NCBI RefSeq assembly: GCF_008923365.1
Contig: NZ_WBMR01000007.1
Span: 1-64,000, forward strand
Reading direction: 5' to 3'
From: Actinomadura montaniterrae
GTDB taxonomy: Bacteria > Actinomycetota > Actinomycetes > Streptosporangiales > Streptosporangiaceae
DNA: 64,000 nucleotides
The notes beneath the pieces were generated by a model. That model saw only the letters and a program-made list of their open reading frames with translations, searched no databases and was not told where the DNA came from. The translations under genes were made by a program, and so were the position numbers. This document shows, piece after piece, positions 34,441 through 42,390 of this stretch (its first letter is position 1; each line of letters opens with the position of its first letter).

Positions 34441-35621
34441 CGACGACGCTGACCGGACCCCGGCTGCTCACGCCGGGGCCCCTGGATCTCGCCGCCGAGC
34501 GCGGGCGCGGCACGTACGAGCCTCCCGCGTGCCGCGACGTGATCGCCGAGCTGGCGGCCGCCGGGCTGCGGGGGAGGGGCGGCGCCGGGTTCCCCGCGCA
34601 CGTCAAGTGGCGCGCGGTCGCCGACGCGCCCGGCCCGCGCGTGGTCGTGGCGAACGGCGAGGAGGGCGAGCCCAGCTCGCACAAGGACCGGTGGCTGCTG
34701 ACGAACCGTCCGCACCTGGTGCTGGACGGCCTGCTGCTCGCCGCCCGCACGGTCGGCGCGGACCGCGCCGTCGTCTACCTCTCCCACGCGGAGACGGTCA
34801 CGGCGGTGCGCGCCGCCATCGCGGAGATGCCCCCGCTCGACGGGCCCGTCCCGGAGGTCCACGTCGTCGAGCCGACGTACGTGGCGGGGGAGGAGACGGC
34901 GGTGTGCCGGTCGATCGGCGGCGGCCCGGCGCTGCCGCTGGCCCGCCCGCCGCGCGTGTGCGACTCCGGGGTAGACGGGCGCCCGACGCTCGTGTCGAAC
35001 GTCGAGACGCTCGCGCACGCCGCGTGGATCTCCCGGAACGGCGCCGCCGCGTACCGCGAGAACGGCACCGAGGACTCGCCCGGCACGACGCTCGTCACTC
35101 TGACCGGCGCGTGCGCGGACCCCGGCGTGTACGAGGTCCCGTTCGGCCTGACCGTCGCGGAGCTGTTCGCCCACGCGGGCGGCTTCATCGGCGAGCCCGC
35201 CGGGTTCGTGATGGGCGGCTGGTTCGGCGGGCTGCTCGGCCCGTCCCACACCGGGACGACCTGCACCTACGAGGCGGTGCGCGCGGCCGGCTCCGGGCTC
35301 GGCTGCGGCGCGATCACCGCGCTGCCCGCCGGGACGGACCCGCTCGCCGTCGCCGCGGACATCACCGCCTGGTACGCCCGCGAGTCGGCGCGGCAGTGCG
35401 GCGTGTGCGCCAAGGGCACCGCGGCGATCCGCGACGTGTTCGCGGCGCTGAAGGACGGCACGGCGACCGACAAGGACCGCGGCAATCTGCAGCGCTGGGG
35501 CGAGACGCTCCCCGGACGCGGCGCGTGCGCGTTCCTGGACGGCGCCGCCGGATGGGCGCGGACCGTCCGCGCCGAGTTCCCCACCAGCTTCGAACGAGAC
35601 CTCGGACGAGAGGAGACCTGA
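34434..35621 (+). CDS. NuoF-like NADH/FMN flavoprotein, likely ferredoxin reductase
   Basis: 395 residues resembling the 51-kDa NADH-binding subunit of complex I: LRGRGGAGFPAHVKW, ANGEEGEPSSHKDRW for FMN/NADH, VEPTYVAGEETAV, then an SLBB-like part and a C-terminal iron-sulfur region ESARQCGVCAKG with a later GACAF. Of the four NuoF cluster cysteines the first is Ala, leaving three. Placed next to a [3Fe-4S] ferredoxin gene (1-base gap), it probably moves electrons from NADH to the ferredoxin and so to the Rieske enzyme. GTG 34434 is 10 bases after GGAGGAGG; GTG 34437 is an alternative. Confidence 0.82.
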   Translation: MVTTTLTGPRLLTPGPLDLAAERGRGTYEPPACRDVIAELAAAGLRGRGGAGFPAHVKWRAVADAPGPRVVVANGEEGEPSSHKDRWLLTNRPHLVLDGLLLAARTVGADRAVVYLSHAETVTAVRAAIAEMPPLDGPVPEVHVVEPTYVAGEETAVCRSIGGGPALPLARPPRVCDSGVDGRPTLVSNVETLAHAAWISRNGAAAYRENGTEDSPGTTLVTLTGACADPGVYEVPFGLTVAELFAHAGGFIGEPAGFVMGGWFGGLLGPSHTGTTCTYEAVRAAGSGLGCGAITALPAGTDPLAVAADITAWYARESARQCGVCAKGTAAIRDVFAALKDGTATDKDRGNLQRWGETLPGRGACAFLDGAAGWARTVRAEFPTSFERDLGREET

Positions 35622-35622
35622 C

Positions 35623-35811
35623 ATGAAGGTGTTCGTCGACGCGACCAAGTGCAGCGGCTACGGCACGTGCGCGGAGATCGCCCCCGACCTGTTCCAGCTC
35701 GACGACTGGGGCTACGCGTCGGTGATCGGCGACGGCGTCCCCGCCGACCCGGACGCCGCGCGCCGCGCCGCCGCGCAGTGCCCCGAGTCCGCCATCACGA
35801 TCGAGGACTGA
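35623..35811 (+). CDS. [3Fe-4S] ferredoxin
   Basis: 62 residues with three cysteines only: CSGYGTC at 10-16 and QCPESAI near 53. The position where a fourth cysteine would sit in a 4Fe ferredoxin is Gly. This is the small actinobacterial [3Fe-4S] type that commonly serves cytochrome P450s, and here probably the ring-hydroxylating dioxygenase. It lies one base after the flavoprotein stop and 2 bases before the next gene. Confidence 0.92.
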   Translation: MKVFVDATKCSGYGTCAEIAPDLFQLDDWGYASVIGDGVPADPDAARRAAAQCPESAITIED

Positions 35812-35813
35812 GC

Positions 35814-36569
35814 GTGGACCTCGAACTGGGCGGCAAGGTCGCGCTCGTCACCGCCGCCAGCCGCGGCATCGGCGCGGCGATCGCCGGCCTGCTCGCCGCC
35901 GAGGGCGCGGACGTCGCCGTCAGCGCTCGCAAGCCGGAGGCCGCCCCGGGCTGCACCCCCTACGCGGTGGACCAGTCGGACCCGGCGGCCGTGGAGCGGC
36001 TCGTCCCCGACGTCGTCGCCGCGCACGGCCGGCTCGACGCGCTCGTCATCAACACCCCCGGCCCGAAGATCGTGCCGTTCCTGGAGACCGTCCAAGAGGA
36101 CTGGACGCTGGCCTACGACCAGCTCGTCCGGCCCGCCGTGCAGCTGGCGTCCGCCGGTGCCCGGCAGATGGCCGAGCAGGGCGGCGGCTCGATCCTGTTC
36201 ATCACCTCGACGTGGGTGAAGCAGCCCGCGCCCGGCGGCGTGCTGTCGGCGTCGATGCGGTCGCTGCTGTCGGCGCTGGCCAAGCAGATGTCGCTGGAAC
36301 TGGCGCCGCACGGCGTCCGCGTCAACCAGCTGATGCCGGGGGCGACCGGCACCGACCGGATGCGGAACATCGCCGCCGCGAAGGCCAGGGCGAACGGGAC
36401 GACCGAGGACGAGGAGCACGCGAAGGTCGTGTCCGCGATCCCGCTCGGCCGCTGGGCCGAGCCCGCCGAGATCGCCCGCGCCGCCGCCTACCTGCTGTCC
36501 CCCGCCGCCGGGTTCGTCACCGGCGAGGCGTTCGCGGTCGACGGCGGCGCGCTGCGCTCCACCCTCTGA
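35814..36569 (+). CDS. Short-chain dehydrogenase-like protein lacking YxxxK
   Basis: 251 residues, GTG start. The Rossmann motif TAASRGIG is intact and NTPG replaces the usual NNAG. Where the catalytic YxxxK should be, the chain reads LSASM, so both Tyr and Lys are absent. A subgroup of SDR-like proteins has LSxxxR-type sequences here, so the fold is likely real and possibly active by another route, but ordinary alcohol oxidation is doubtful. It sits between the ferredoxin and NicX-like genes. Confidence 0.78.
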   Translation: MDLELGGKVALVTAASRGIGAAIAGLLAAEGADVAVSARKPEAAPGCTPYAVDQSDPAAVERLVPDVVAAHGRLDALVINTPGPKIVPFLETVQEDWTLAYDQLVRPAVQLASAGARQMAEQGGGSILFITSTWVKQPAPGGVLSASMRSLLSALAKQMSLELAPHGVRVNQLMPGATGTDRMRNIAAAKARANGTTEDEEHAKVVSAIPLGRWAEPAEIARAAAYLLSPAAGFVTGEAFAVDGGALRSTL

Positions 36570-36583
36570 GAAAGGACTACGAC

Positions 36584-37603
36584 ATGCCGAAGACCCTGCG
36601 GGAACTGTTCGTCGACCAGTACCGGCTGTGCGCGCTGAAACCGTCGGAGACGGTCGCGGTGATCTCCGAGCTCGGCAAGAAGACCGACTACGCGGAGGCG
36701 GCCGTCGCCGCGGCCCGCGACATCGGCGCGGGCGCGCTGGTGCTGACCGCGTCCAGCCTGTCCAACCCGCTGCTGCCGCCCTACGAGGCGGACGGCCGGG
36801 AGGTCGCGGCACTGCTGGCGGCCGCCGCCGAGTGCGACCTCGTCATCGACGTGACGGTGGAGGGCCTGATCCACTCCGACGTCCGGACGCGGATCACCGG
36901 GAACGGCAAGCGGATGCTGTTCGTCGCCGAACCCGCCAACGTGCTGGAGCGCCTGATGGGCGACGAGAAGCTGCGCGCGGTGGTCGAGGCGGGCGGCCGG
37001 CGGCTGAAGGCCGGGAGCACGCTGCGGGTGACGTCCGCCGCCGGCACCGACCTGACCGCCGACATCTCCGGCGAGGACCTGCCGATCACCCACCAGTGGG
37101 GCTACGTCGACGAGCCGGGCCGCTGGGACCACTGGCCGAGCGGGTTCGTCGCGTGCTTCCCGCACGACCGCACCGCCGAGGGGACGATCGTCCTGCAGCC
37201 CGGCGACGTGCTGATCCCGTGGCAGCGCGCGGTCCGCGACACGGTGACGATGACGATCGAGAAGGGCTTCATCACCGGGGTCGAGGGCGCCGGGAACGAC
37301 GCGTTCGTCCTGCGCGACTACTTCGACGCGTGGGACGACGAGAACGTGTACGCCGTCTCGCACATGGGCTGGGGCGTGCATCCGATCGCCCGCTGGTCGG
37401 CGTTCGAGGTGTACGAGCCGCGCTCGCTGTACGGGCAGGAGCTGCGCTCGACCTCCGGGAACTTCATGTGGTCGACGGGCCCGAACCGGTTCGCGGGCCG
37501 CGAGACCCCGGCGCACCTGGACATCCCGATGCGCGGCTGCACCGTCGAGATCGACGGGCACGCGGTCGTCCGCGACGGGGTGCTGACGGGCGAGGAGGAG
37601 TGA
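36584..37603 (+). CDS. NicX-like (2,5-dihydroxypyridine 5,6-dioxygenase/M29-like) protein
   Basis: 339 residues. The protein belongs to the NicX/M29-aminopeptidase-like group. The C-terminal metal residues of NicX (His, then His-x-Asp about 53 residues on) are matched by His260 in VSHMGWG and His311-x-Asp313 in TPAHLDIPMRG. NicX opens 2,5-dihydroxypyridine to N-formylmaleamate using Fe(II). The amidase upstream and maleate isomerase downstream are the next type of enzymes in that pathway. An aminopeptidase role is the alternative, since the two groups share the fold. Confidence 0.72.
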   Translation: MPKTLRELFVDQYRLCALKPSETVAVISELGKKTDYAEAAVAAARDIGAGALVLTASSLSNPLLPPYEADGREVAALLAAAAECDLVIDVTVEGLIHSDVRTRITGNGKRMLFVAEPANVLERLMGDEKLRAVVEAGGRRLKAGSTLRVTSAAGTDLTADISGEDLPITHQWGYVDEPGRWDHWPSGFVACFPHDRTAEGTIVLQPGDVLIPWQRAVRDTVTMTIEKGFITGVEGAGNDAFVLRDYFDAWDDENVYAVSHMGWGVHPIARWSAFEVYEPRSLYGQELRSTSGNFMWSTGPNRFAGRETPAHLDIPMRGCTVEIDGHAVVRDGVLTGEEE

Positions 37604-37605
37604 CC

Positions 37606-38757
37606 GTGGGGAGGAACGACGGGGCGGTGGACGCCAAGGTCCTCGAGCAGGCGATCCTGGCGCTCGGCCGCGACACGGCGCTGCTCGCCCGGTTCCGCGC
37701 CGACCCGCCCGGCGTCGGCGCCGAGCTCGGGCTCGACGCCGAGTGGGCCGGGGTCATCGCCGACGGGCGGCGCGACCGGCTCCGCTCGGCCGGCGTCGTG
37801 GACGGCATCACGATCCTGGTCAGCCGGTGGTTCGCCGACGACCTCGGCGACTCCACCAGCGCGAGCCGCTTCCACGTGGAGCACTCCGCGCCGCTGCCCG
37901 ACCCGGACGTCCCGGCGACGCTGGTGTTCGCGGGCGGCTGCTCGCACGTCCCCGACCTGCTGGCCCGCCCCGAGATCGACCCGGCGGACGGCGTCGCCCG
38001 GCTCACCGAGGGGTACCGGCGGCTCGGCGAGCGGATCGCCGCGGCCGACCCCGACGTGCTGATCGTCACGGCCGACTGCCATTTCCAGAGCTTCCGGACC
38101 GGCGCGTTCGTCGTCGGCACCGGCGCGTCCCACACCGGGTCGATGGAGTTCTTCAAGCGCCCCGACCTGGACCTCGCGCTGACCGGCGCGCCCGGCTTCG
38201 CGCGCTCCATCGTGGACGCGGTCCGCGCCGAGGGCATGGAGGTCGAGGAGTCCGAGCGGATCGACCTGGACCACGGGCTGATCGTCCCGCTGCGGCAGGT
38301 GCTGCCCCGCCCCGACCTGCCGGTCATCCCGATCATCACGCAGCCGGCCCGGTCGTTCTCGCCGTTCGGCGCGCGGGCGTTCGGCGAGGTGCTGCGCACG
38401 GTCCTGGAGACGCGGGGCGAACGGGTGGCGATGCTCGCGACCGGCGGGCTCTCGCACTGGCTCGACCCGGGCAAGTTCGGCGGCGTGGACGTCGAGTTCG
38501 ACACCTACATCCTGGAGATGCTCCAGGCCGGGCGCGGCAACGACCTCGGCAACCTGGAGCCCTACCCGCTGCTGGACCACGGCCAGTACGAGTTCCTCAA
38601 CTGGCTCATCATGCTCGGGCTGGTCGGTCCGAGCGTGCCCGCCGAGGTGCTCGCCTACGAGCCGATGGAGGCGTCCGGCGGCGGCTGGACGGTCGTCGAC
38701 CTGCCCCTCCCCGAGCGGGCCGGGCGCGCGTCCGGGCAGGAGCACGCGCATGCCTGA
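37606..38757 (+). CDS. LigA-LigB fused extradiol dioxygenase
   Basis: 383 residues. The first 80 resemble the LigA (protocatechuate 4,5-dioxygenase alpha) small domain: LGRDTALLARFRADPPGVGAELGL. The rest is a LigB catalytic domain with candidate metal residues His in GGCSHVPDL, His in ADCHFQSF, His in LDHGLIVPL and His in ATGGLSHWLD. LigA-first order in one chain is unusual; gallate-type fusions carry LigB first. It probably cleaves a dihydroxylated ring. GTG 37606 has GGAGGAG 5 bases upstream; GTG 37600 overlaps the previous stop and is an alternative. Confidence 0.82.
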   Translation: MGRNDGAVDAKVLEQAILALGRDTALLARFRADPPGVGAELGLDAEWAGVIADGRRDRLRSAGVVDGITILVSRWFADDLGDSTSASRFHVEHSAPLPDPDVPATLVFAGGCSHVPDLLARPEIDPADGVARLTEGYRRLGERIAAADPDVLIVTADCHFQSFRTGAFVVGTGASHTGSMEFFKRPDLDLALTGAPGFARSIVDAVRAEGMEVEESERIDLDHGLIVPLRQVLPRPDLPVIPIITQPARSFSPFGARAFGEVLRTVLETRGERVAMLATGGLSHWLDPGKFGGVDVEFDTYILEMLQAGRGNDLGNLEPYPLLDHGQYEFLNWLIMLGLVGPSVPAEVLAYEPMEASGGGWTVVDLPLPERAGRASGQEHAHA

Positions 38758-39592
38758 CCGGACGCTGACCGTCGGCCTCACCCAGTGGCACGCCACCCGC
38801 GACGTCGCCGCCAACGTCGACACGGCGTGCGCGATGATCGGCGCGTGCGCGGGCGCCGACCTGGTCCTGCTCCCGGAGAACGGGCTGATGCTCGGCACCA
38901 ACACCGAGATGCGGGACGCGGCGCTGGCCGCCGACGCCCCGGAGATCGGGGCGCTGCGGCGGGCCGCGAAGGCGGCGGCGTCGACGGTCGTCCTCGGCGG
39001 CTTCAAGCGGCGCGCGGCCGGCGGCATCCGCAACACCGCGCTCGTCATCGGCCCGGACGGCGAGATCGCCGGCGGCTACGACAAGATCCACCTGTTCGAC
39101 GCGCGGATCGACGGCCGCTCGTTCGAGGCGTCCGGCGTCGAGACGGCCGGCGACCGCCCCGTCCTGCTGCGGGTCGCGGGCGCCACCGTCGGCTTGACGA
39201 TCTGCTACGACGTGCGCTTCCCCGAGCTGTACCGGGCGCTGGCGCTGGCGGGCGCCGAGGTGCTGCTCGTCCCGTCGGCGTTCACGCAGCGGACGGGGGA
39301 GGCGCACTGGGAGCTGCTGCTGCGGGCCCGCGCCGTGGAGAACTCCGCCTTCGTGGTGGCGTCGGCGACCGTCCGCGGCGCCGACGACGACGCGTTCCCG
39401 ACCTACGGCCACGCCCTCGCCGCGGGCCCGTGGGGCGAGGTGCTGGCCGACCTCGGCACCGCGCCCGCCGCGAGCCGCGTCCTCGAACTCGATCTCGGCG
39501 AGGCGGCCCGCCGCCGGGAAACGCTTCCGGTGCTGCGCGGGGTGCGTCCGGACGCCTACGGTGTCCCCGCGGACACCATCAAGATCGACTGA
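38750..39592 (+). CDS. Nitrilase-superfamily carbon-nitrogen hydrolase
   Basis: 280 residues. The Glu-Lys-Cys triad is intact: Glu43 in LLPENGLM, Lys112 in YDKIHLFD and Cys152 in TICYDVRFPE. The form YDKIHLFD...CYDVRFPELYR is that of the Nit/omega-amidase branch, which hydrolyses amides and not nitriles. In this pathway it could act on N-formylmaleamate or another ring-opened amide, replacing the alpha/beta-hydrolase NicD that is absent here. The ATG overlaps the LigAB gene by 8 bases. Confidence 0.88.
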   Translation: MPDRTLTVGLTQWHATRDVAANVDTACAMIGACAGADLVLLPENGLMLGTNTEMRDAALAADAPEIGALRRAAKAAASTVVLGGFKRRAAGGIRNTALVIGPDGEIAGGYDKIHLFDARIDGRSFEASGVETAGDRPVLLRVAGATVGLTICYDVRFPELYRALALAGAEVLLVPSAFTQRTGEAHWELLLRARAVENSAFVVASATVRGADDDAFPTYGHALAAGPWGEVLADLGTAPAASRVLELDLGEAARRRETLPVLRGVRPDAYGVPADTIKID

Positions 39593-39618
39593 GTAACGGC
39601 CACGGAGGGGGACGGGAC

Positions 39619-39942
39619 ATGACTGCGGAACCGGATCTGCCCGAGGGGGTCGTCCGCGCGGGCGAGCCCATCGGGATCGGCAACGAGTTCACCGGCGTCC
39701 AGATCCGCAAGGTGTGGACGCGGCAGGGCGAGCGGCTGGAGATCCTCGTGCCCAAGCACGGCCACCGCATCCTGCTGGACGCCATGCAGCTGGAGATCAT
39801 CGCGCGGCAGGACCCGGAGCGGTTCACCCAGCTGTTCGCGGTCGCCCTCGGCTCCGAGGGCGCCCCGGGCGCCGGGCACGTCCCGGACACCGGCGAACCG
39901 GACACCGGCGAGTCGAACACCGAGGGGGACGGGCGCCGATGA
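39619..39942 (+). CDS. Small hypothetical protein of the ring-degradation operon
   Basis: 107 residues with a compact first part (GIGNEFTGVQIRKVWTR, LVPKHGHRILLDAMQLEIIA) and an acidic tail with a short tandem repeat DTGEPDTGESNTE. No family recognised. The stop overlaps the GntR start (ATGA). Its place inside the operon suggests an accessory role, perhaps with the nitrilase or the dioxygenases. Confidence 0.6.
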   Translation: MTAEPDLPEGVVRAGEPIGIGNEFTGVQIRKVWTRQGERLEILVPKHGHRILLDAMQLEIIARQDPERFTQLFAVALGSEGAPGAGHVPDTGEPDTGESNTEGDGRR

Positions 39943-40760
39943 CCGAGTCCAGGCCCGGCAACACGGTCGACGCGATCTACCAGACGCTCCGGGAACGGAT
40001 CATCGACGGCGTCTACGCCCCCGGCCTCCGGCTGTCCCAGGGCGGGCTGGCCACCGAGCTGGAGGTGTCGCGGACGCCGCTGCGCGAGGCGCTGCACCGG
40101 CTGGAGGCCGACGGCCTCGTGGTCGCGGAGGCCAACCGCGGCATGGAGGTCGCGCCGACCAGCGCCGCGCACGTCGAGCAGTACTACGGCCTGCGGCTGC
40201 TGGTGGAGCCGCCGACGATCGCCGGGATCGTGTCCGAGCTGACCGCCGGCGACCTCGCGCGGATGGACGCCGACCTGGAGCGGATGGAGGGCGACGGCCG
40301 CCGCATCCGCGACTTCCAGGAGGCGCACCTCCGCTTCCACCGGACCGCGCTCGGCCGCTACCCGAAGGCGTGGGCGGAGCTGACCGAGTCGCTGCACCTG
40401 AAGATCTACCGGCACCAGCGGCTCTACCTGTCCCATCCCGAGGCGCCGGAGGACTTCACCCGGCTGGACCGGCTGCTGCTGGAGGCGATGCGCGACCGCG
40501 ACGCGCAGTCCGCCCGGCAGGTCCTGGAGTTCCACCTGATCGACGCCGCGCTCGGGCTCGTCCTCGACCAGGACCCCGACCACGTCTTCGGCCCCCTGCC
40601 GCTCGCGGCGCGCGGGCTCGGCATCGAGCTCGGCACCACGCCGGACGGCCGGATCCAGCGTCCCGGCACCTTGCGCTGGCCGCGGTCCGGCCTGCGCGCC
40701 GAGCTGAACCTGTCCACGTCCAACCTGCGGCACGTCCGCGAGGAGAGGGAGAACGCATGA
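39939..40760 (+). CDS. GntR-family regulator (FCD type)
   Basis: 273 residues. A winged HTH (LRERIIDGVYAPGLRLSQGGLATELEVSRTPLREALHRLEADGLV, residues 17-60) precedes an all-helical FCD ligand domain with the metal-ligand-type His in FQEAHLRFHRTAL and EFHLIDAALG. A C-terminal extension of about 40 residues follows. It probably represses the pathway until an intermediate binds; candidate operators with TGTATGCA/TGCATACA lie at 31886 and 41511. It overlaps its neighbours on both sides. Confidence 0.88.
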   Translation: MTESRPGNTVDAIYQTLRERIIDGVYAPGLRLSQGGLATELEVSRTPLREALHRLEADGLVVAEANRGMEVAPTSAAHVEQYYGLRLLVEPPTIAGIVSELTAGDLARMDADLERMEGDGRRIRDFQEAHLRFHRTALGRYPKAWAELTESLHLKIYRHQRLYLSHPEAPEDFTRLDRLLLEAMRDRDAQSARQVLEFHLIDAALGLVLDQDPDHVFGPLPLAARGLGIELGTTPDGRIQRPGTLRWPRSGLRAELNLSTSNLRHVREERENA

Positions 40761-41494
40761 CCGCGATCCGCTTCGGCATGATCGTGCCCAGCTCGAACAC
40801 CACCATGGAGACCGAGATCCCCGCGATGCTGCGGGCCCGCGAGGAGATCGCGCCGGAGCGGTTCACGTTCCACTCCGCGCGGATGCGGATGCAGCACGTC
40901 GACCCCGAGCAGCTCCGCGCGATGGACGACCAGTCCCTCGTCTGCGCCGAGCAGCTCGCCGACGCCGACGTGGACGTGATGGCCTACGCCTGCCTCGTCG
41001 CGATCATGGCGCACTCGCCGGGCTACCACCGGGTCAGCCAGCAGCGGCTGTCGGCGGTGGCGGGGAGGGCGCCGGTGCTGACGTCGGCGGGCGCGCTGGT
41101 CGAGGGGCTCCAGCACCTCGGCGCGAAGAAGGTCTCCGTCATCACCCCGTACATGAAGCCGCTGACCGGAACGGTCTGCGAGTACATCGAGGCGGAGGGC
41201 GTCGAGGTCCAGGACGCCGTCAGCCTGGAGGTGTCCGACAACCTCGCGGTCGGGCGGCTCGATCCGGCGAACCTGGTCGACATCGCCGCGAAGGTCGACA
41301 CCTCCGGCGCCGACGCGCTCGTGCTGAGCGCATGCGTGCAGATGCCCTCGCTGCCGGTCGTGCAGCGGATCCAGGACGCGTTCGACATCCCGGTGGTGAC
41401 CGCGTCGGTCGCCACCGTGTGGCGGACGCTGCGCGAGCTCGGCCTCAAGCCGGTCGTTCCCGGCGCCGGGTGGCTGCTCGCCGACCGGGATTGA
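40757..41494 (+). CDS. Maleate cis-trans isomerase-like (Asp/Glu racemase family)
   Basis: 245 residues. It opens with the family hallmark FGMIVPSSNTTMETE, and has two catalytic-type cysteines: Cys79 in MAYACLVAIM and Cys193 in LSACVQMPS. This is the maleate isomerase (NicE/MaiA) and arylmalonate decarboxylase group. Converting maleate to fumarate would be the last step of a NicX-type pathway and joins the TCA cycle. ATGA overlap with gntR. Confidence 0.85.
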   Translation: MTAIRFGMIVPSSNTTMETEIPAMLRAREEIAPERFTFHSARMRMQHVDPEQLRAMDDQSLVCAEQLADADVDVMAYACLVAIMAHSPGYHRVSQQRLSAVAGRAPVLTSAGALVEGLQHLGAKKVSVITPYMKPLTGTVCEYIEAEGVEVQDAVSLEVSDNLAVGRLDPANLVDIAAKVDTSGADALVLSACVQMPSLPVVQRIQDAFDIPVVTASVATVWRTLRELGLKPVVPGAGWLLADRD

Positions 41495-41510
41495 TTCTTT
41501 CTGGCCTTAA

Positions 41511-41547
41511 ATGTGCATACAAATCTGAATTTACTTCTGCATGCATA
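41511..41547. promoter_or_regulatory. Candidate GntR operators before the dihydrodiol dehydrogenase
   Basis: ATGTGCATACAAAT (41511-41524) and TGCATGCATA (41538-41547) are two related AT-richer motifs in the 92-bp gap before 41587. TGCATACA is the exact complement of the site at 31886. A second transcription unit may begin here. Confidence 0.42.
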
Positions 41548-41586
41548 GGTGTGCCGTCATTCGTGGAGAAGTGAGAGGAGCTGCTG

Positions 41587-42390
41587 ATGGGTTCGCTTGA
41601 AGGGCAGGTCGTGGTCTTCACCGGGGCCGGCTCCGGGATCGGCCGGGCCGTCGTCACCCGGTACGCCGCCGAAGGGGCGCGCGTCGTCGCCCTGGACGTG
41701 TCGGAGAAGGTCACCGAACTCAAGGCCGAGCTGGGGGACCGCGTCGTCCCGCTCGTCGCCGACGTCCGGTCCTGGGAGGGCAACGTCCAGGCCGTCCAGA
41801 CCGCGCTGGACACCTGGGGACGGCTCGACGTCTTCGTCGGCAACGCCGGCATCACCGACGCCGCGCGCCCGCTGGAGGACATCCCCGGCGACCGGCTCGC
41901 GGCCGGTTTCGAGGAGCTGTTCGGGGTGAACGTCCTGGCGCCGATCCTCGGCGTCCGAGCCGCGCTGGACGCCCTGGTGGAGTCGCGTGGTTCGGTCATC
42001 CTCACCGGATCGTTCGCCGGATCCCACGCCGCGGGCGGCGGCGTCCTCTACACGGCGTCCAAGCACGCCGTCGAGGGACTCGTCCGGCAGCTGGCGTACG
42101 AGCTCGCTCCGGACGTGCGGGTCAACGGCGTCGCACCCGGCGTCGCGCCCACCCGCCTGAAAGGGACGACCACGCTCGGGCAGACGGCGGCCGACTCCGT
42201 CCTCGACGGGACCAGGGAAGCACTCCCGCTGCAGGAGATCCCGGAAATCGACGCCTACAGCGGCATCTTCACCCTGCTGGCGTCGCGCTCCGACTCCGCC
42301 GTGATGACCGGCACGATGGTGACCGCGGACAGCGGCCTCGGCATCCGGGGCATCGCGCGCCCCGGCGGGCGCGTGCGGACCGCCGGGTGA
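41587..42390 (+). CDS. cis-Dihydrodiol dehydrogenase-like SDR (BphB type)
   Basis: 267 residues. Intact cofactor site GAGSGIGR, NAGI, and catalytic YTASK. The layout DVFVGNAGI ... YTASKHAVEGLVRQLAYELAPDVRVNGVAPG resembles BphB/HcaB-type enzymes that oxidise cis-dihydrodiols to catechols with NAD. It would act on the product of the dioxygenase at 32465. First gene after the candidate GntR sites. A similar enzyme is encoded at 43105. Confidence 0.88.
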   Translation: MGSLEGQVVVFTGAGSGIGRAVVTRYAAEGARVVALDVSEKVTELKAELGDRVVPLVADVRSWEGNVQAVQTALDTWGRLDVFVGNAGITDAARPLEDIPGDRLAAGFEELFGVNVLAPILGVRAALDALVESRGSVILTGSFAGSHAAGGGVLYTASKHAVEGLVRQLAYELAPDVRVNGVAPGVAPTRLKGTTTLGQTAADSVLDGTREALPLQEIPEIDAYSGIFTLLASRSDSAVMTGTMVTADSGLGIRGIARPGGRVRTAG

